A stretch of 64,000 nucleotides of DNA from Marsupella aquatica (lineage: Eukaryota > Marchantiophyta), in contig OZ316896.1 in the NCBI GenBank assembly GCA_973895155.1, forward strand, positions 22,568,001-22,632,000, written 5' to 3'. The notes below the pieces were generated by a model. That model saw only the letters and a program-made list of their open reading frames with translations, was not told where the DNA came from and ran no database searches. This document shows, piece by piece, positions 45,897 to 58,053 of this stretch; position 1 is the stretch's first letter; the number at the start of each line of letters is the position of its first letter. The position numbers were made by a program, and so were the translations under genes.

Positions 45897-46125
45897 TGTT
45901 GGAACTTTGTAGAAAGTTCCTACCATTACGAGGAAGATCGTTCTACCTGCGCCAATCTGATCTTGTCGTGTAGCGCGTATTTACCGGGCTCTCTCTCTGC
46001 TGTCGGATTTAGGGTCTCTCTCTTGGACGTTGATTCCCTTCCTTCCCGGCCGCACCTGCCGCTACTTATTGGTTCATCGTCACAGCACCTTCAGTTCATA
46101 TCACGGCATGTTCACGTTTTCAGCA
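45897..46125 (+). repeat. Copia 3' LTR
   Basis: 229 bp, TGTTGGAACTTTG to TTTTCAGCA, followed by the target duplication CTGTC. Three of its differences from the 5' LTR change a CG site and three a CHG site. Confidence 0.93.
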
Positions 46126-46130
46126 CTGTC

Positions 46131-46410
46131 CTACTGGTTGCTCCTTATTGCTTCCTATTTGCATTTGGTGAATCGTAGTTAGAGCTCCTCTGGGCTCCTC
46201 CCACCCATTCTGCACCGCCTTCTCCCAATATGCGTTCTGAGGGGTGCTCCTCCTTTTTATCTGGGTGTGCTCCTTCCTTCAGCCCCCTTTTGTTAGGTTT
46301 ATATTTTACTGTCTCCTCCTTCCAGATGGGTTGTTGTATTTTGGGTTTTCCAATAAAGTTATTTTGGGCATGGCCCATTTATTAAAAAAAAGAAGAAAAA
46401 AAAAGATACC
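46131..46410 (+). mobile_element. Possible LINE 3' end with A-rich tail
   Basis: A T-rich stretch with CCAATAAAG at ~46350 leads into an A-rich tail with interspersed G at 46381-46405. This resembles the 3' end of a plant L1-type element. No coding part was recognised, so it is tentative. The copia element inserted upstream of it. Confidence 0.35.
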
Positions 46411-46419
46411 ATATCATAG

Positions 46420-46540
46420 CAGTTAGATAGATTTAGTTCTTGCCTTGGCCCAAATGACACTACGGTCATACAAAATTTTCGATCCCACTTTATCAGTTAG
46501 ATTATTAGTTTTTGCCTTGGCCCAAATGACACTGCGGGAC
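46420..46540. repeat. Tandem duplication (~70-80 bp)
   Basis: CAGTTAGAT(T/A), then a TTGCCTTGGCCCAAATGACA segment and CTACGG/CTGCGG occur twice, at about 46420-46466 and 46495-46537. Confidence 0.7.
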
Positions 46541-48045
46541 TTCACAATTACGTGAGTAGTCTGTAACCGACGTTGCTGGTACTCTAGTGGCCGTCGATCC
46601 GGAGCCACGGTGCCCGTCGATTGACGCAATCGGGTCCGTCCGAGGCAGAGCGCGGCAGTGAGTGAGTGCGGGAGCAAAAGGAGGATAGGGAAAGATTTTT
46701 TTTTTTTGAAGCTGCTGCGCGTTCGAAAAACTGCGCTTCTCCAGACTCGAGTACAGTACTGCAGAGGTCGTCGATGGCGCGAACGAAGGTTGACGATGGC
46801 GGGAAGGGACCGTCGTGGGAGGCAACGTGCTGCTCGTCATGGAGGCAAATTGAATTCGAAAATTGCTCAAGTAGAGGAGGCAAAGGGAGAAGAGGACGTT
46901 CAGAGCGAAGTCGGAAGCTCAGCTTGTTTGTGACGCGAGCGGGAGAGCTGAGGAGGCGGGTGGCGGAGGGAATGTGGAGCTCAGCTGCTGCAGCTCTTGT
47001 TGGAGATACAATCGGTCTCGATTGCGGCCGTGCGTGTGAGCTTTGACTGACGGAGCTCTCTATGCGAAGGTACGATGAGGCAGATGTAGCGGATTGAGTG
47101 TGTGGATTGATTTGGACACTGGGGTCTTCGTTTTCTAGGGGTTGTAGATTGTAGCTGGCTTGGAGCTGCTTTTGGAGATGCTAGCAGACACCGTTGTGTC
47201 TGTGCATATCAATTTTAACAGAACGTTTTCGTCAAGGTACGAGGATGCAGAGGTCGTGGATTGAGTGTTTTGATAGATTGTACACGGGTCAGGATTCTGG
47301 TCTTCGTTTTCTAGGGGTTTTGGATCCAAGGACGGCAGCTGAGATGTTGAGAAGAAAGTGGCGGCAATTAGTAACTGAGTCCATTTCGATGAGTGCGCAA
47401 AGGCTGAATACGCCCGTTTTTTCATGTCTCACTGCTCAGCTTTGCCAGCTCTGCTCATTAGCCTGTCCCTCATAGGCCCTTCCCCAAAGCTCTTGTCAAC
47501 TACGAGTATTTCCCCTCCGCCCACACTGGCTGATCTAGGCCATTTAAATGACTGCTTTTTGGTGTTTTCCTTTTTCTATGTTAGTTTCCTCTCGAATCGC
47601 GCTGTTACTCGATGGATTGTAGTCTAAAGAAACCAATTCTTCGCCCTGTTGCTGGAAGTATGGTAGTACGAACCGACTCCCTTGGCTCGAAGGACTTAGT
47701 TACCTCAAACCTCACTTCTAGGAGCCTGTCACACTCCGCGGGGTTTCCTACGCTACTTTCCTGGTAAAACATGTTGGAAGTATGTCTGGAACGAAATGTA
47801 CCCGCTAGGAAACTTCAGGTGGCTGTCAAAGTTTTCGGTTTTGGGTTTAAGCACAAAGCACATCTAAGTTTCAGCACACTCGTAATACAACTGGTGACAA
47901 TGTAGAAGGCGTACTTTGCAGCGAGCTTGAAATAGCTGTCCGAACTTGCCTAACAGTTTGCTGTGCTCTTCAACAGCTTCTCTAAAGTTCAACAATTGCT
48001 TCCGTTTGAACTTTTGGAATCTATACACTTGGGAGTCTGACCACG
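46541..48045 (+). other. Upstream region of RNR1 with a duplicated segment
   Basis: No convincing gene. AAGGTACGA..., GATTGAGTGT and TCTTCGTTTTCTAGGGGTT recur in the same order at 47067-47143 and 47233-47319. The 47.4-48.0 kb part probably holds the RNR1 promoter and 5' UTR. An ATG-initiated frame at 46666-47046 is rich in Arg/Ser/Gly and unrecognised. Confidence 0.5.
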
Positions 48046-51000
48046 ATGTCGACAATGTACGTCATCAAGAGAGATGGCAGAAAGGAGGCTGTGCACTTCG
48101 ATAAAATAACAGCCAGGCTGAGGAAGCTGAGCTATGGATTGAACCCAGAGCACTGTGATGTTGTGGTCGTGGCCCAAAAAGTCTGCGTTGGAGTGTACAA
48201 AGGTGTCACAACGAGCCAGCTCGATGAGTTGGCTGCTGAGACTGCAGCAGCTATGACCGCAAGCCACCCTGACTATGCCCTGGTTCGTCCTCTGCCTCCG
48301 TCAAGCTTCAAGATAGAGTTGTAAACACTCAATTATGTAATTGAAATGCTGATGATGAACTGCCGGTACTTGCTTGCTTCTCTTGTAGTGGACTAGTCCT
48401 CGTGCACTAATTCTATTATCTATTTGGTATGTCTCAGCTGGCAGCTCGAATCGCAGTCTCTAACCTTCACAAAAATACCAAGAAGTCGTTCTCCGAAACG
48501 TGAGTTTATTTCCGTGGCTTGCTGTAGCACAACTCCTGTGCAACGTACCTCCTCGAAAGTGACCTTTCCTAGTTTGAAGCCTAGATGGTCTCAGCAACAA
48601 TTGATTAGTAGAGCATGAGCTTGACAGGCGTTACCGAAATTGTCTGACGTTACTTCCTTTGTTCACTATGTTGGTCAATAATTCTTCCGTGTCTAAATCT
48701 ATGAATCAGCGTGAAGGACATGTACGCTCATGTCAATGAGAGGTCAGGTCTAAAGGCACCCCTCATCGCTGACGACGTCTACGAAATCATCATGAAGGTC
48801 AGCTACTTACAACTTCACATGTTAGCAAATTTCTTTCTCGGTTCGCACCGTTCTCGCTTTAACTTCTAACGGAGATAGAGCGCACTTGTGTGTCCCACAT
48901 GCATGGCCCGTAATTCAGTATCTTCCCTTCTTGAGAGGGTGTTGGACACCTCCCGCCCTCCCCTGTGTCCCGGGCTGCATCTGGGACTGGTGGACTTCGC
49001 ATTCTTTCTTTACTTCGATCCAATTACTTTTGCATGCCTCTGTTTCTTTCTAAGATTGGACTGGATTTATATTTCTTGTTCGTAGTCGGTGGATTGGTGA
49101 TGTCTCATGCTCTTCTGGTTTCTCATTTGGGGGCTTGTTTTGCTCTTCCAGAACGCTGAGAGGCTCGACAGTGAGATCATTTACGATCGAGATTTTGAGT
49201 ACGACTACTTCGGCTTTAAAACACTGGAGAGGTCGTACTTGTTGAAAGTGAATGGAATGGTCGTGGAAAGACCTCAACAAATGCTGATGAGGGTGTCTGT
49301 TGGCATTCATAAGACGGACATCGACGCGGCTCTCAAAACGTACCACATGATGTCTCAGCGCTGGTTTACCCATGCATCTCCCACTTTGTTCAACGGAGGG
49401 ACTCCTCGGCCTCAGGTATTGTGAATTTAACATCCGTGCGCTGAATTTGATGTGCTGAAATTCAATGCGGAATTAGTGATGCCATATGAGACCTTCCCAG
49501 CGACTTCTTCATTGTCATGTATTCGTTTTCGTATATGCCTTCTGTGAACAGTCCGCGAGGTGGGATTGCTTCTTTACTGACGTAGTTTATATTGTCTTTC
49601 GTTCCTCTCCAGCTGAGCAGCTGCTTTTTACTATGCATGAAAGATGACAGCATCGAAGGAATTTACGACACACTCAAGGAGTGTGCAGTTGTGAGCAAGT
49701 CGGCTGGAGGTATTGGATTGTCGATTCATAACATCCGTGCAACGGGAAGCTATATCAGAGGGACGAATGGAACTTCAAATGGAATTGTTCCAATGCTTCG
49801 GGTTTTTAATGATACGGCCCGCTATGTTGACCAGGGCGGCGGTAAAAGGAAAGGTAATATTCTCTACGTCGAGTTTCCGGATTCTCCTGGTCAGTCTCCT
49901 TTAGACGGGTTTCCTTGGAGATTTTGAAGACTCTGTTTGAATAAACCTCCTTCACAGTAGAAATGACCATTCTTGCTCCTTATTGTTTACGGTCTTGTCT
50001 CTCCTCTACTAGACGCGATGGCGTTCTTTTGCCCATGACATTCTCTTCGGGAAGAGAGTTTCAAATGAAAATGTATCGTATTAAGATTGTTTTAAGGCCG
50101 AAACAATGGAATGTACAAAGGTCAATTCCATTTAGCTGTGATTGTCATTATGATCGTGATTATACCGAACAGCTTTGTTCTCAATATCAATACCTTGATG
50201 ACTGTCTATTCCTCCATAATGGGCCCGCAGGTGCTTTTGCCATATATCTCGAGCCATGGCACGCTGACGTCTTCGACTGGCTGGATCTCCGAAAGAACCA
50301 AGGAAAGGTAATACCAACGTCGAAGCGGGCTCCTGTTTCAATTTTCGCTACGTGCTAGAATTTGATGATTTTGATCTTCTGTGTGAATTGCCTTCTCACT
50401 TGTTGTACCTACTGTGCTCGTTGCCAGGAAGATTCGCGTTGCCGAGACTTATTCTACGGATTGTGGGTACCTGACCTCTTCATGAAAAGGGTTCAAGAGG
50501 ACGGAATGTGGTCCTTGTTTTGTCCCAATGAGGCACCTGGTCTCGCAGACTGCTGGGGAGAGGAATTCGAGACTCTCTACGCCAAGTACGAGGCTCAGGT
50601 GAGAATCAACCTCCGTAATTGGATTTATATCTCGATATTGTTTACAAAACTGTACTCATGGAGAGGCCCGTGGTATGATTCTCAGCTTGTTGCTTTTGGT
50701 GACAGGGCAAAGCAAGAAAGATAATTCAGGCTCAGAAGCTTTGGTTCGCGATCTTGGAAGCTCAAGTGGAGACCGGCAATCCGTACATGTTATTCAAGGT
50801 ATGTGGTCAAATTTAAGTGAACATAGACAATTCTGTTCTATGTCGAGCCTTCAGCGACTGAAATTCAAGAGGCTAAAATTCTGTTCCTGCAATGGTGTAG
50901 GATGCTTGCAATCGGAAGAGTAACCAGCAAAACCTTGGGACCATCAAGTCTTCGAATCTCTGCACAGAGATCATTGAGTACACTGCTCCTGATGAGATGG

Positions 51001-53271
51001 CAGTGTGCAACCTTGCATCCATCGCTCTCCCCCGTTTTGTCCGAGAGAAGGTAGGAAGACGGAATCTCGCAGAATCCTAGACGCCGTTTTGATTATTATT
51101 GGTTGCCGTTTGAGCCGGAGTCGGGGTATAGAACGGTCACGTCTACTTCTTAGCTAGTTGTCTGCCATGTGAGATTCATCGAGGCCGTTTGCACTGACAC
51201 GTTGGTTGGAATTAAATCTACTCAGAATGTTCCCATCGAGAGCCATCCTTCCAAGCTTGTCGGAAGCCGGGGGGCAAGTAATCGCTACTTTGATTTTGAG
51301 AAGCTTGGAGAGGTAATAAATCTCACGTCCCTGAGCACTGCAATCCAAAGTTTTTTGTGGTCAGAATATTTCGCTTTTCAGGAAGTTGATTGAATTCACG
51401 AGTGCCTTCCGCTGTTCTGATGTCAGCTTCGTGTTGAATGTGTAATTCAGATCACGGCATTAGTGACGAAGAACTTGAACAAAATCATAGACATGAACTA
51501 CTACCCAGTTGAGTCGGCTAAGAGATCGAACATGCGGCACCGGCCCATTGGCATTGGCGTCCAAGGTTTGGCGGATGTATTCATTCTGCTCGGCATGCCT
51601 TTCGAATCCGAAGAGGTGTGTAAGCTCAAGCTCGAGCATCCAGTCGTTCGTATCAAGACAACTTATTGTGCAAATGGATTAATGAGGATTAGAAAAATCC
51701 CATTTTGTTTATTAATGGTGTAATACATGTGTGCACAGGGTCGAGCTCTGAACAGGGACCTTTTTGAAACCATCTACTTCCATTCCCTGAAGACTTCATG
51801 CGAGCTGGCTGCGAAGGAGGGCACATACGAGACCTATTCTGGCAGTCCTGTCAGCCAGGTAAGTCACAACTCAAGCGAGCAAGCTGAGTAGGCCTTCCCT
51901 TCGAAGTCTCACAACCCGAGCTAGAACCGCTTTAAATACTTATCGTCACTTGAATCTTCCTGACCTAGATGCTTCAATCTTTCAGGGTATCTTGCAGCCA
52001 GACATGTGGGGTGTGACGCCCTCGGATAAGTGGGATTGGTCCGGCCTTCGTTCTGCAATAAGAGAGAAGGGGGTTAGGAACTCTCTGCTAGTTGCACCCA
52101 TGCCGACAGCTTCAACCAGCCAGATTCTAGGAAACAACGAGTGCTTCGAACCATATACATCAAATATCTACAACCGACGAGTCCTGAGGTATGATGTGCT
52201 AATGTTGGTTCGCGGAAGGGACGATCTATTTGTCCAGCTAAAGGAACTTTAATGAGAGATCTCCAGTGTTATTATTTTCATTTCCATTTCGCTCACCTCA
52301 GAATTCCCATGGCAGAAAGCCTTGCACTTCTGTTTTGGGATTATATTCTGTTTAGCAGGATAGATTTTGCCCCATACTAGTCCGGGAATTGAAATTCTTC
52401 ACTTTCGTTGTCTGTTGGCAGCGGAGAGTTCATGGTAGTCAACAAACACTTGCTGAACGATTTGACGGACATGGGTCTCTGGAATCCAGAGCTCAAAAAT
52501 AAGCTCATCCACTACAGTGGTTCAGTTCAAAAGATGAACGAGCTTCCCTCCAATCTCAAGGCCATTTACAAGTAAGTTTCGATGTGGTACACTGTTTTCA
52601 ACATTGCGTTTGCAGTGTTAGTAAACTGACAGTGAGATATTCTGCTGACTCTGGTCAATATTATTTTGCAGAACTGTTTGGGAAATAAAGCAAAGGTCGC
52701 TGGTGGACATGGCAGCAGACAGAGGAGCTTACATAGATCAAAGTCAAAGCTTGAACATTCATATGGATTCTCCGAACTTTGCCAAGCTAACTTCCCTTCA
52801 CTTCTATACTTGGACCAAGGCAAGCATTTTTCCGCAGCCAGATTACAGATGTTTTGGACAAGCTTTGGATGGTGGTCCTGGCCGATTATTGCATCGGATC
52901 CTTTTTGATTGCGGTTAAATCATTAAAGCACCAACTGACTTGTTCGCTCTGGTTTGTTTCGCCTTGTGTAGGGTTTGAAAACGGGGATGTATTACCTGAG
53001 ATCAAGAGCTGCAGTAGACGCAATCAAGTTCACCGTGGATGCTAAAGTATATAAATAACCTCATTTCATAGCTTTGGGCGTCACATTCTTAGACGTATCT
53101 GTTGTCTTCTTGCTGCATGCCAGTCGAGAAGTGCCATGATTTTAACTGTATGTACCCTGTTTACAGGTGGTTCAGGAATCTCCCACCGAAATCAAGGACG
53201 CTGATGCAAAGCTTGCGCAGATGGTCTGCTCATTAGAGAACAAGGAAGAATGTATGTCATGTGGGAGTTAA
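48046..53271 (+). CDS. RNR1: Ribonucleoside-diphosphate reductase large subunit
   Basis: Reduces ribonucleotides to deoxyribonucleotides with the small subunit, for DNA replication and repair. Seventeen exons fit: 48046-48282, 48438-48499, 48710-48797, 49152-49415, 49613-49853, 50231-50307, 50428-50598, 50706-50798, 50901-51050, 51226-51312, 51451-51615, 51739-51858, 51986-52198, 52422-52571, 52672-52819, 52972-53046, 53167-53271. The N-terminal ATP-cone reads [20 protein letters not shown]. The barrel has [21 protein letters not shown] (a conserved redox Cys), [13 protein letters not shown] (with the active-site NxCxE region in NLCTEIIEY), [28 protein letters not shown] and [20 protein letters not shown]. 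The C-terminus ends CMSCGS, the conserved redox-active CxxC tail. No stop or frameshift is needed. One intron has a GC donor. The start at 48046 gives the normal N-terminus. I am confident of the family and nearly so of all exon borders. Confidence 0.95.
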
Positions 53272-53640
53272 GAATTGGGCCACCAACATCTAAGTCGCAA
53301 TCAAGTGTGGCTGCTTTGCTCAATAGTTACACAAATCCTCCCATTATTAGACAGACTCGACGGGAATATATGGGAGCGAAGTGAATTAGCTTATAGTAAG
53401 CATACCTCATCTCAACTGATATGGTATGGTGTAGTGGATCAATTTAGTAAGTAGAGTGTCAGCTGAGCAGTCTGTACTGTGGATGATTAAGGAAAGTATC
53501 ACGGCTGATTCGTTGTAAAATTAGTTGCATCTGATCTACAGTGAGTAGCAAGTGTCACATGAGTGGAAATAGAACTTGCAAAATGTATTAAATTCGCCTT
53601 CAAAAAATCAGAAACAATTTCATCGATAAATTAATCAATG
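53272..53640. other. Intergenic spacer between convergent genes
   Basis: Holds the 3' ends of RNR1 (plus) and the METTL21-like gene (minus). No other feature seen. Confidence 0.6.
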
Positions 53641-55649
53641 CTATTTACTTTTCAAGCAAAGTTGGTACACGTCGACATCTAGGCATTGGTACAAATCGTC
53701 CAGATCGGAATCTGTTACTCTCTTCATAACAAATTGTGGTGCAGCTTTAGCAACGAACATTTCCTCCGCTTGTCGATTCCTACCGTATGCCAACAGAATT
53801 GTAGTACGGGGCCCTGAAAAATACTTGATGGTTTGAATTAGAGCGCTGAGAGCTTCTACAATATACATGACATCAGTGGCGATGATAATATCATAAGGAG
53901 CTTCCAGATGACCTGGCTGGGAACCCCAAACCAGAGATTCAACACGCACAATGTGTGCAACATGATTTTCCGCAGCATTTGCACACAGCAAAGGAAGATT
54001 ATCAGGTAGATCCGTGAGGACCACCATTTTCGCAGCAAGTCGAGCAGCTACTATACCTGCAAAATCAGATTGCGTCCCATGAGCCGCTTCATTTTAACAA
54101 ACGAAGACTGGTAGCTATCGCTATGTTTTCAGTGAACTCGAAGGCGTCATTGAATTGTGGCCCTAAAATATCTAGCTACAGATTCATTGACACGCAGTAA
54201 CCTCAATATTAGATTCCAGCACCAGGGTCTGATGAGAGACTCAGCTACAACTATCACCTTTCTACGCAACAACCAAACGGTGCACCAGTACATTTAACTA
54301 CATCGGGAATTGAAGAAAATGTAGATGGGTATCGTGTGAGACAATTTTTGCCTGAGTGGATTTCACTGGAGAGAACTCACCAGGTAGACCGCAACCCGCT
54401 CCAAGTTCCAAGCACCGTTTGCCAGCCACAAGGGCAGGCCATTTCTCAATATACTTCGACAGGACTATGGAACTATCCCAGACTGCAACATCGAGGAATT
54501 TCAATGAGGGCTAAAACTTGTTTCGAACACCCAAAGACAATGTGAATCTTTGCACGATTATGTATGAAACAGATCAACGGACGTTATTGCGAATCAATGA
54601 CTTGCTTGGCGTCCACGATATTTTCCTTCTCCGAAACAGAACACAGCGAATAGTTCATACCTGTTGATGCGAACCCTGTAGTTTTGAATGGCCGTTGGTT
54701 TATGGTCAATATGCTCTCTTTTCCACCTATGACCAGCTTGTGCTTATATGGAAGCTCAAATCGATCTGTCTGGCCTGCAAAATAGATCGTCATGCGACTC
54801 TCTCCATAAAGAGTACAGGATGTTTTTTGGAATATCCACTTATAATCATGTGTTCTTCTGTGAAGTGAAGATAACTGGCAAGGAATATAGAGCGTTCCAG
54901 AAATGGTAGGCATAAAGATTTGTAACGCAAGTAATATATGCTTGGACTTATTTCATTACACTCACCTGATGGACCCTAACCCAAAACAATGAAAATTTCC
55001 TGTCTGTCTTGTTAATAGCGAGCAATTTGATAAGAAACCGCTGCCAAGTGTTCTTCAACAACGGTTTCCTTCCGGCAATACTCACGATCAGGTGCAAAGA
55101 TGGGATTGGGGTTCCACAACACTAAAGTTGTGGTCCTCGATTTATCTTTCTCTTTCCCTTTAGGTGCTACTCAAGTCTTGTTCTGCTGGAATGTCAATCA
55201 GAGAGTCTGTGTGGTTTTGCCAATAGCAGCAATAACAGGAGTGAAGTCTTGAATATTTTTAGGGCTACTAAAGCTCCGAAACTTAGGTTCCGCATTTTCA
55301 TGACTACTCTCTCATTTGCAAATCTCGAAACTCTCAGAAAGCGGTATTTTCATACCTGGGACGACAGAAACAGAGAGATAATCAGCAAGAAGAGAAGAGA
55401 AGAGAAGAGAAGAGAAGAGAAGAGAAGAAGAGAAGAGAAGAGAAGCGAAGCCGACCGATGCTCACGTTTCCAAGCCCAGGATTTCAAGAATGAGTTGCCA
55501 CTGCCTCTGAGCCGCTGAGCTGCTGGCACCACCATCTGCTTAGACTCATCTTCAGCTTGTTGGGCTTCATTATGCCCCATCCTTCGGATCTCCACTTCAT
55601 GCGCCAGTCGAGACGTTCCTGACCCAAAAAGCTTGTTCCTGCTCTGCAT
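53641..55649 (-). CDS. METTL21-like protein methyltransferase (Methyltransf_16 family)
   Basis: Four minus-strand exons: 55649-55466, 54774-54661, 54482-54381 and 54056-53641, all with GT/AG borders and compatible phases. The first exon (MQSRNKLFGSG ... SFLKSWAWK) is family-unspecific. The fold then follows: FKTTGFASTG, VWDSSIVLSKYIEKW, the AdoMet-binding motif CLELGAGCGLPGIVAARLAA, VVLTDLPDNLPLLCANAAEN (motif II), and YDIIIATDVMYIVEAL, where members usually have (D/E)-x-x-Y. These enzymes methylate lysines of chaperones, elongation factors or other proteins; the substrate cannot be read from sequence. No disruption. A (GAAGA)n microsatellite lies in the first intron. Length about 270 residues, usual for the family. 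Confidence 0.85.
55389..55446. repeat. (GAAGA)n microsatellite
   Basis: About 11 units of AGAAG, with one irregular unit, in the first intron of the METTL21-like gene, about 20 bases downstream of its splice donor. Confidence 0.9.
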
Positions 55650-57239
55650 CAATCCAGAATTTGCAACTGCTAAACTTCAGCCCAGCTCCTCATGTTTCTG
55701 TACGATAATTGCAAGGAAGAACCAAAGGCTCATATGCATACGAATTGAATTTCTGTAGTAGAAACTTGCAAGGAAGAACCAAAGGCTCATAGGCATACGA
55801 ATTGAATTTCTGTAGTAGAAGCTTGAACTGTTCGCATGGTACCTCATTTGCTTTAACTTAGTGTAAAACCCCTAAAATACTTGATAACAAAACAATAAGA
55901 TTTAAAAAAAATTCATTATATTCTTTTTCATACCACTGTGATAAATTCTTAAATACTTTGTTGGATATAAAAAATACTAATTCATAGAATTTTTAAATGC
56001 CTTTAGTATAATTCTTTGATTATAATTATTAACCAGACAAGATTAAAAAATAACCTTCATAATTTGTTCTCACCCCCTTCTCATAATGTAACAAGTGATT
56101 CCCCAAGGAATTTTGAGATGGAAAGAAATGATCCAAAAAGAAGAACTCAAAGTAGGTGGCATATGCAAGCACTACTACATATATACATAGTTTTACAATC
56201 TCCGATTTACTAAATTCTATTGATGGTTTGGAGCTGACCTAGCCCAATTCAATCCCAGTCAAAGGATCAGTCTCCATATATTCCATTCAGCACGACCTTT
56301 TCCTAGATCTTGGTCATTTCTACAAATCTTTAATTTCTATAGTCAGATTGCCCAGTCAATTTGAGTCACAAGTGCAATCAATAATTGCTGTATCATGTCA
56401 CAAGTGCAGTCAATAACATGACTACTGTATCTGGTCACAATAAATAAGTTACACGTCCTATCTGTGATCGACAGGCTAGATAGTTTATCAAGGGGTGGTC
56501 AAAAGTAATCAAATCAGAGCTCGCAAAATGTCCATGAAGGGGAAGTCAGAAAAAACAATCAATCTCCAGAGAAAGAACAAACCAAGCCAGGGGAAAACCC
56601 TATTAAGCACATCAAATGGAAAACATAGAGGTGCACAAAACCTTATTTGTATTATGAAGCAACAGGACTTCCCACACAATCTTAGCTGACCAAACATGAA
56701 TTTAATGTGATTTAATCCGGGCATGTTGGTTTTGAAGGCCTACAATATACATTAATGGCACTGAGGGCTTCCTCCACTCATTGAATTGCTTCCCACATTG
56801 GCTTCCAAAGCTGACACGAATATGATCATTTGGCGATCAGTGACTCAATCTAACTGAGGTGCTCATTCATTTCAGCATAGAACTCTTGCTATTCCGCCTC
56901 CAGTTGGACAGTATTGGCTTGTAGTAGGGCAACACTGGCCTCATACATAGCAGCCAATTGGGGAACACTAGGGCATGTCAAAGCACACCTGTCAATTCAG
57001 TTATGGCTCAAGACATAAAACACCCTTATGGCCAGGGCAAAATCACTATGGGCTACCAAAATATGTACCCCATAAGAGTGATATGTTCAAAACATAAAGA
57101 CATAACACCTTGGTTATGGGAGAACTTTGATAGGGCAAAATCACTATGGGCTACCAAAATATGTACCTCATAAGAGTGATACGTCCAAAAAATAAAGACA
57201 TAACACCTTGGTTATGGGAGAACTTTGACACGCCTACGA
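55650..57239. other. Gene-free region with tandem repeats
   Basis: No coding region. A perfect-length 57-bp tandem pair is at 55709-55822, containing GCAAGGAAGAACCAAAGGCT. A ~98-bp tandem pair is at 57034-57231, containing GGGCAAAATCACTATGGGCT and ACACCTTGGTTATGGGAGAA. Confidence 0.6.
55709..55822. repeat. 57-bp tandem duplication
   Basis: Two adjacent copies with two differences (CATATGC/CATAGGC and GAAAC/GAAGC). Confidence 0.85.
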
Positions 57240-57275
57240 CATAACACCTTGGTTATGGGAGAACTTTGACACGCC
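57034..57275. repeat. 98-bp tandem repeats plus a shorter third copy
   Basis: Copies start at 57034 and 57132. The last ~40 bases (ACATAACACCTTGGTTATGG, then GAGAACTTTGA) recur a third time to about 57275. The array overlaps the 3' end of the RING-CH gene fragment. Confidence 0.85.
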
Positions 57276-57767
57276 TACTGACTGAGTAAGAGGCAAGGGT
57301 GGCGTCCAGTTTGGACTATATTGGCCACAGGCAAAATGGATGGTCTTGACTTGAGTAAGACGAGCTTCCATGACTCTCATTAATGAAGAAGGAAATGGAG
57401 GACAAGCTTTGTAGCCATGGTTGTAAGGCTGTTGGCAGATCTCACAGATAGTATCTCCTTTCTCAATGCACCAATCCTGTAGACATTTTTGATGGACGTA
57501 CTTGATCGTACCAGAGCAAGAGCATGGAGTATCGAGGTTTTTGAGATCGTCCTCTTCGTTTCAAATTTGGCACATGGCAAATGGGAATGAATTATCTGAG
57601 AACAGAGGTGGATGAATTATAATCGGAGGAAGTAATATCCATCTTCCCCACTTTGTCTATGATTTCTACAGGAGAAATAGTAGGCGCAGAGTGTCTCGGT
57701 CCTGAGCAAATACTGTAGGCGAGGCTGTCAAATCTCGAAGGTTCGGATCTGCAGGATTCTCTGCCAT
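57240..57767 (-). pseudogene. RING-CH (MARCH-type) E3 ligase, broken
   Basis: On the minus strand the RING-CH finger reads DDLKNLDTPCSCSGTIKYVH, QKCLQDWCIEKGDTICEICQ and QPYNHGY: the CxCxG, H-x2-C, W and C-x2-C pattern of membrane-associated ubiquitin ligases. The first pair should be CxxC. It reads MCQI, then TGA, then NEED, so the second Cys codon (TGC) has become a stop. Upstream, ATGGCAGAGAATCCTGCAG (57767) could be the start, but the frame between is not continuous without an intron or frameshift. The C-terminal membrane segments usual in the family are not seen before the stop near 57240. Probably a truncated copy. Confidence 0.7.
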
Positions 57768-57777
57768 ATCTAGCTTA

Positions 57778-58053
57778 TTGTCAGAAATGCAAACCAAGGC
57801 GCTCTTAGAAAATTTCTATCACCGTACCCAAACTGAGGCTAGGCTTTGCCCCCAGTATCTTCCTCCTCTAAAGCAAGGCGAACGGTGCACTATTCAAAAA
57901 TTTCCTATCCGTTCAGAGTTGATAAGTACTTCTGGTCAGTTGTCCTTCTCTCAAAAACAGGGCCTTGTTGGCCAGGCTTTTGCCACTGGTGGTCATTCCT
58001 ATCCCAAGGCCATCCACATTAAGCAGTCATCCGTAAGTGCCATACCCATCTGA
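57778..58053 (+). CDS. Unrecognised short open frame
   Basis: 91 residues, with a GQAFATGGHSYPKAIHIKQS segment that loosely recalls GAF-like or bHLH-MYC N-terminal regulatory domains of plant transcription factors. No supporting exons or partner found. It may be a fragment or chance. Confidence 0.2.
   Translation: MSEMQTKALLENFYHRTQTEARLCPQYLPPLKQGERCTIQKFPIRSELISTSGQLSFSQKQGLVGQAFATGGHSYPKAIHIKQSSVSAIPI

Larger units (their letters stand above)
7734..46125 (+). mobile_element. Ty1/copia LTR retrotransposon, split by nested insertions
   Basis: Two 229-bp LTRs (7734-7962 and 45897-46125) differ at 7 positions. They are flanked by the same five bases, CTGTC, at 7729-7733 and 46126-46130. An initiator-Met-tRNA primer site follows the 5' LTR and a GA-rich polypurine tract precedes the 3' LTR. 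The order gag, protease, integrase, RT, RNase H defines copia. About 32 kb of later insertions occupy 9982-42338. Frameshifts and stops in gag and pol make it non-autonomous. Confidence 0.93.

Noticed and set aside
46658-47046. Possible gene upstream of RNR1
   Set aside because: Arg/Ser/Gly-rich translation of GC-rich DNA in two overlapping frames, without domain or clear splice sites.
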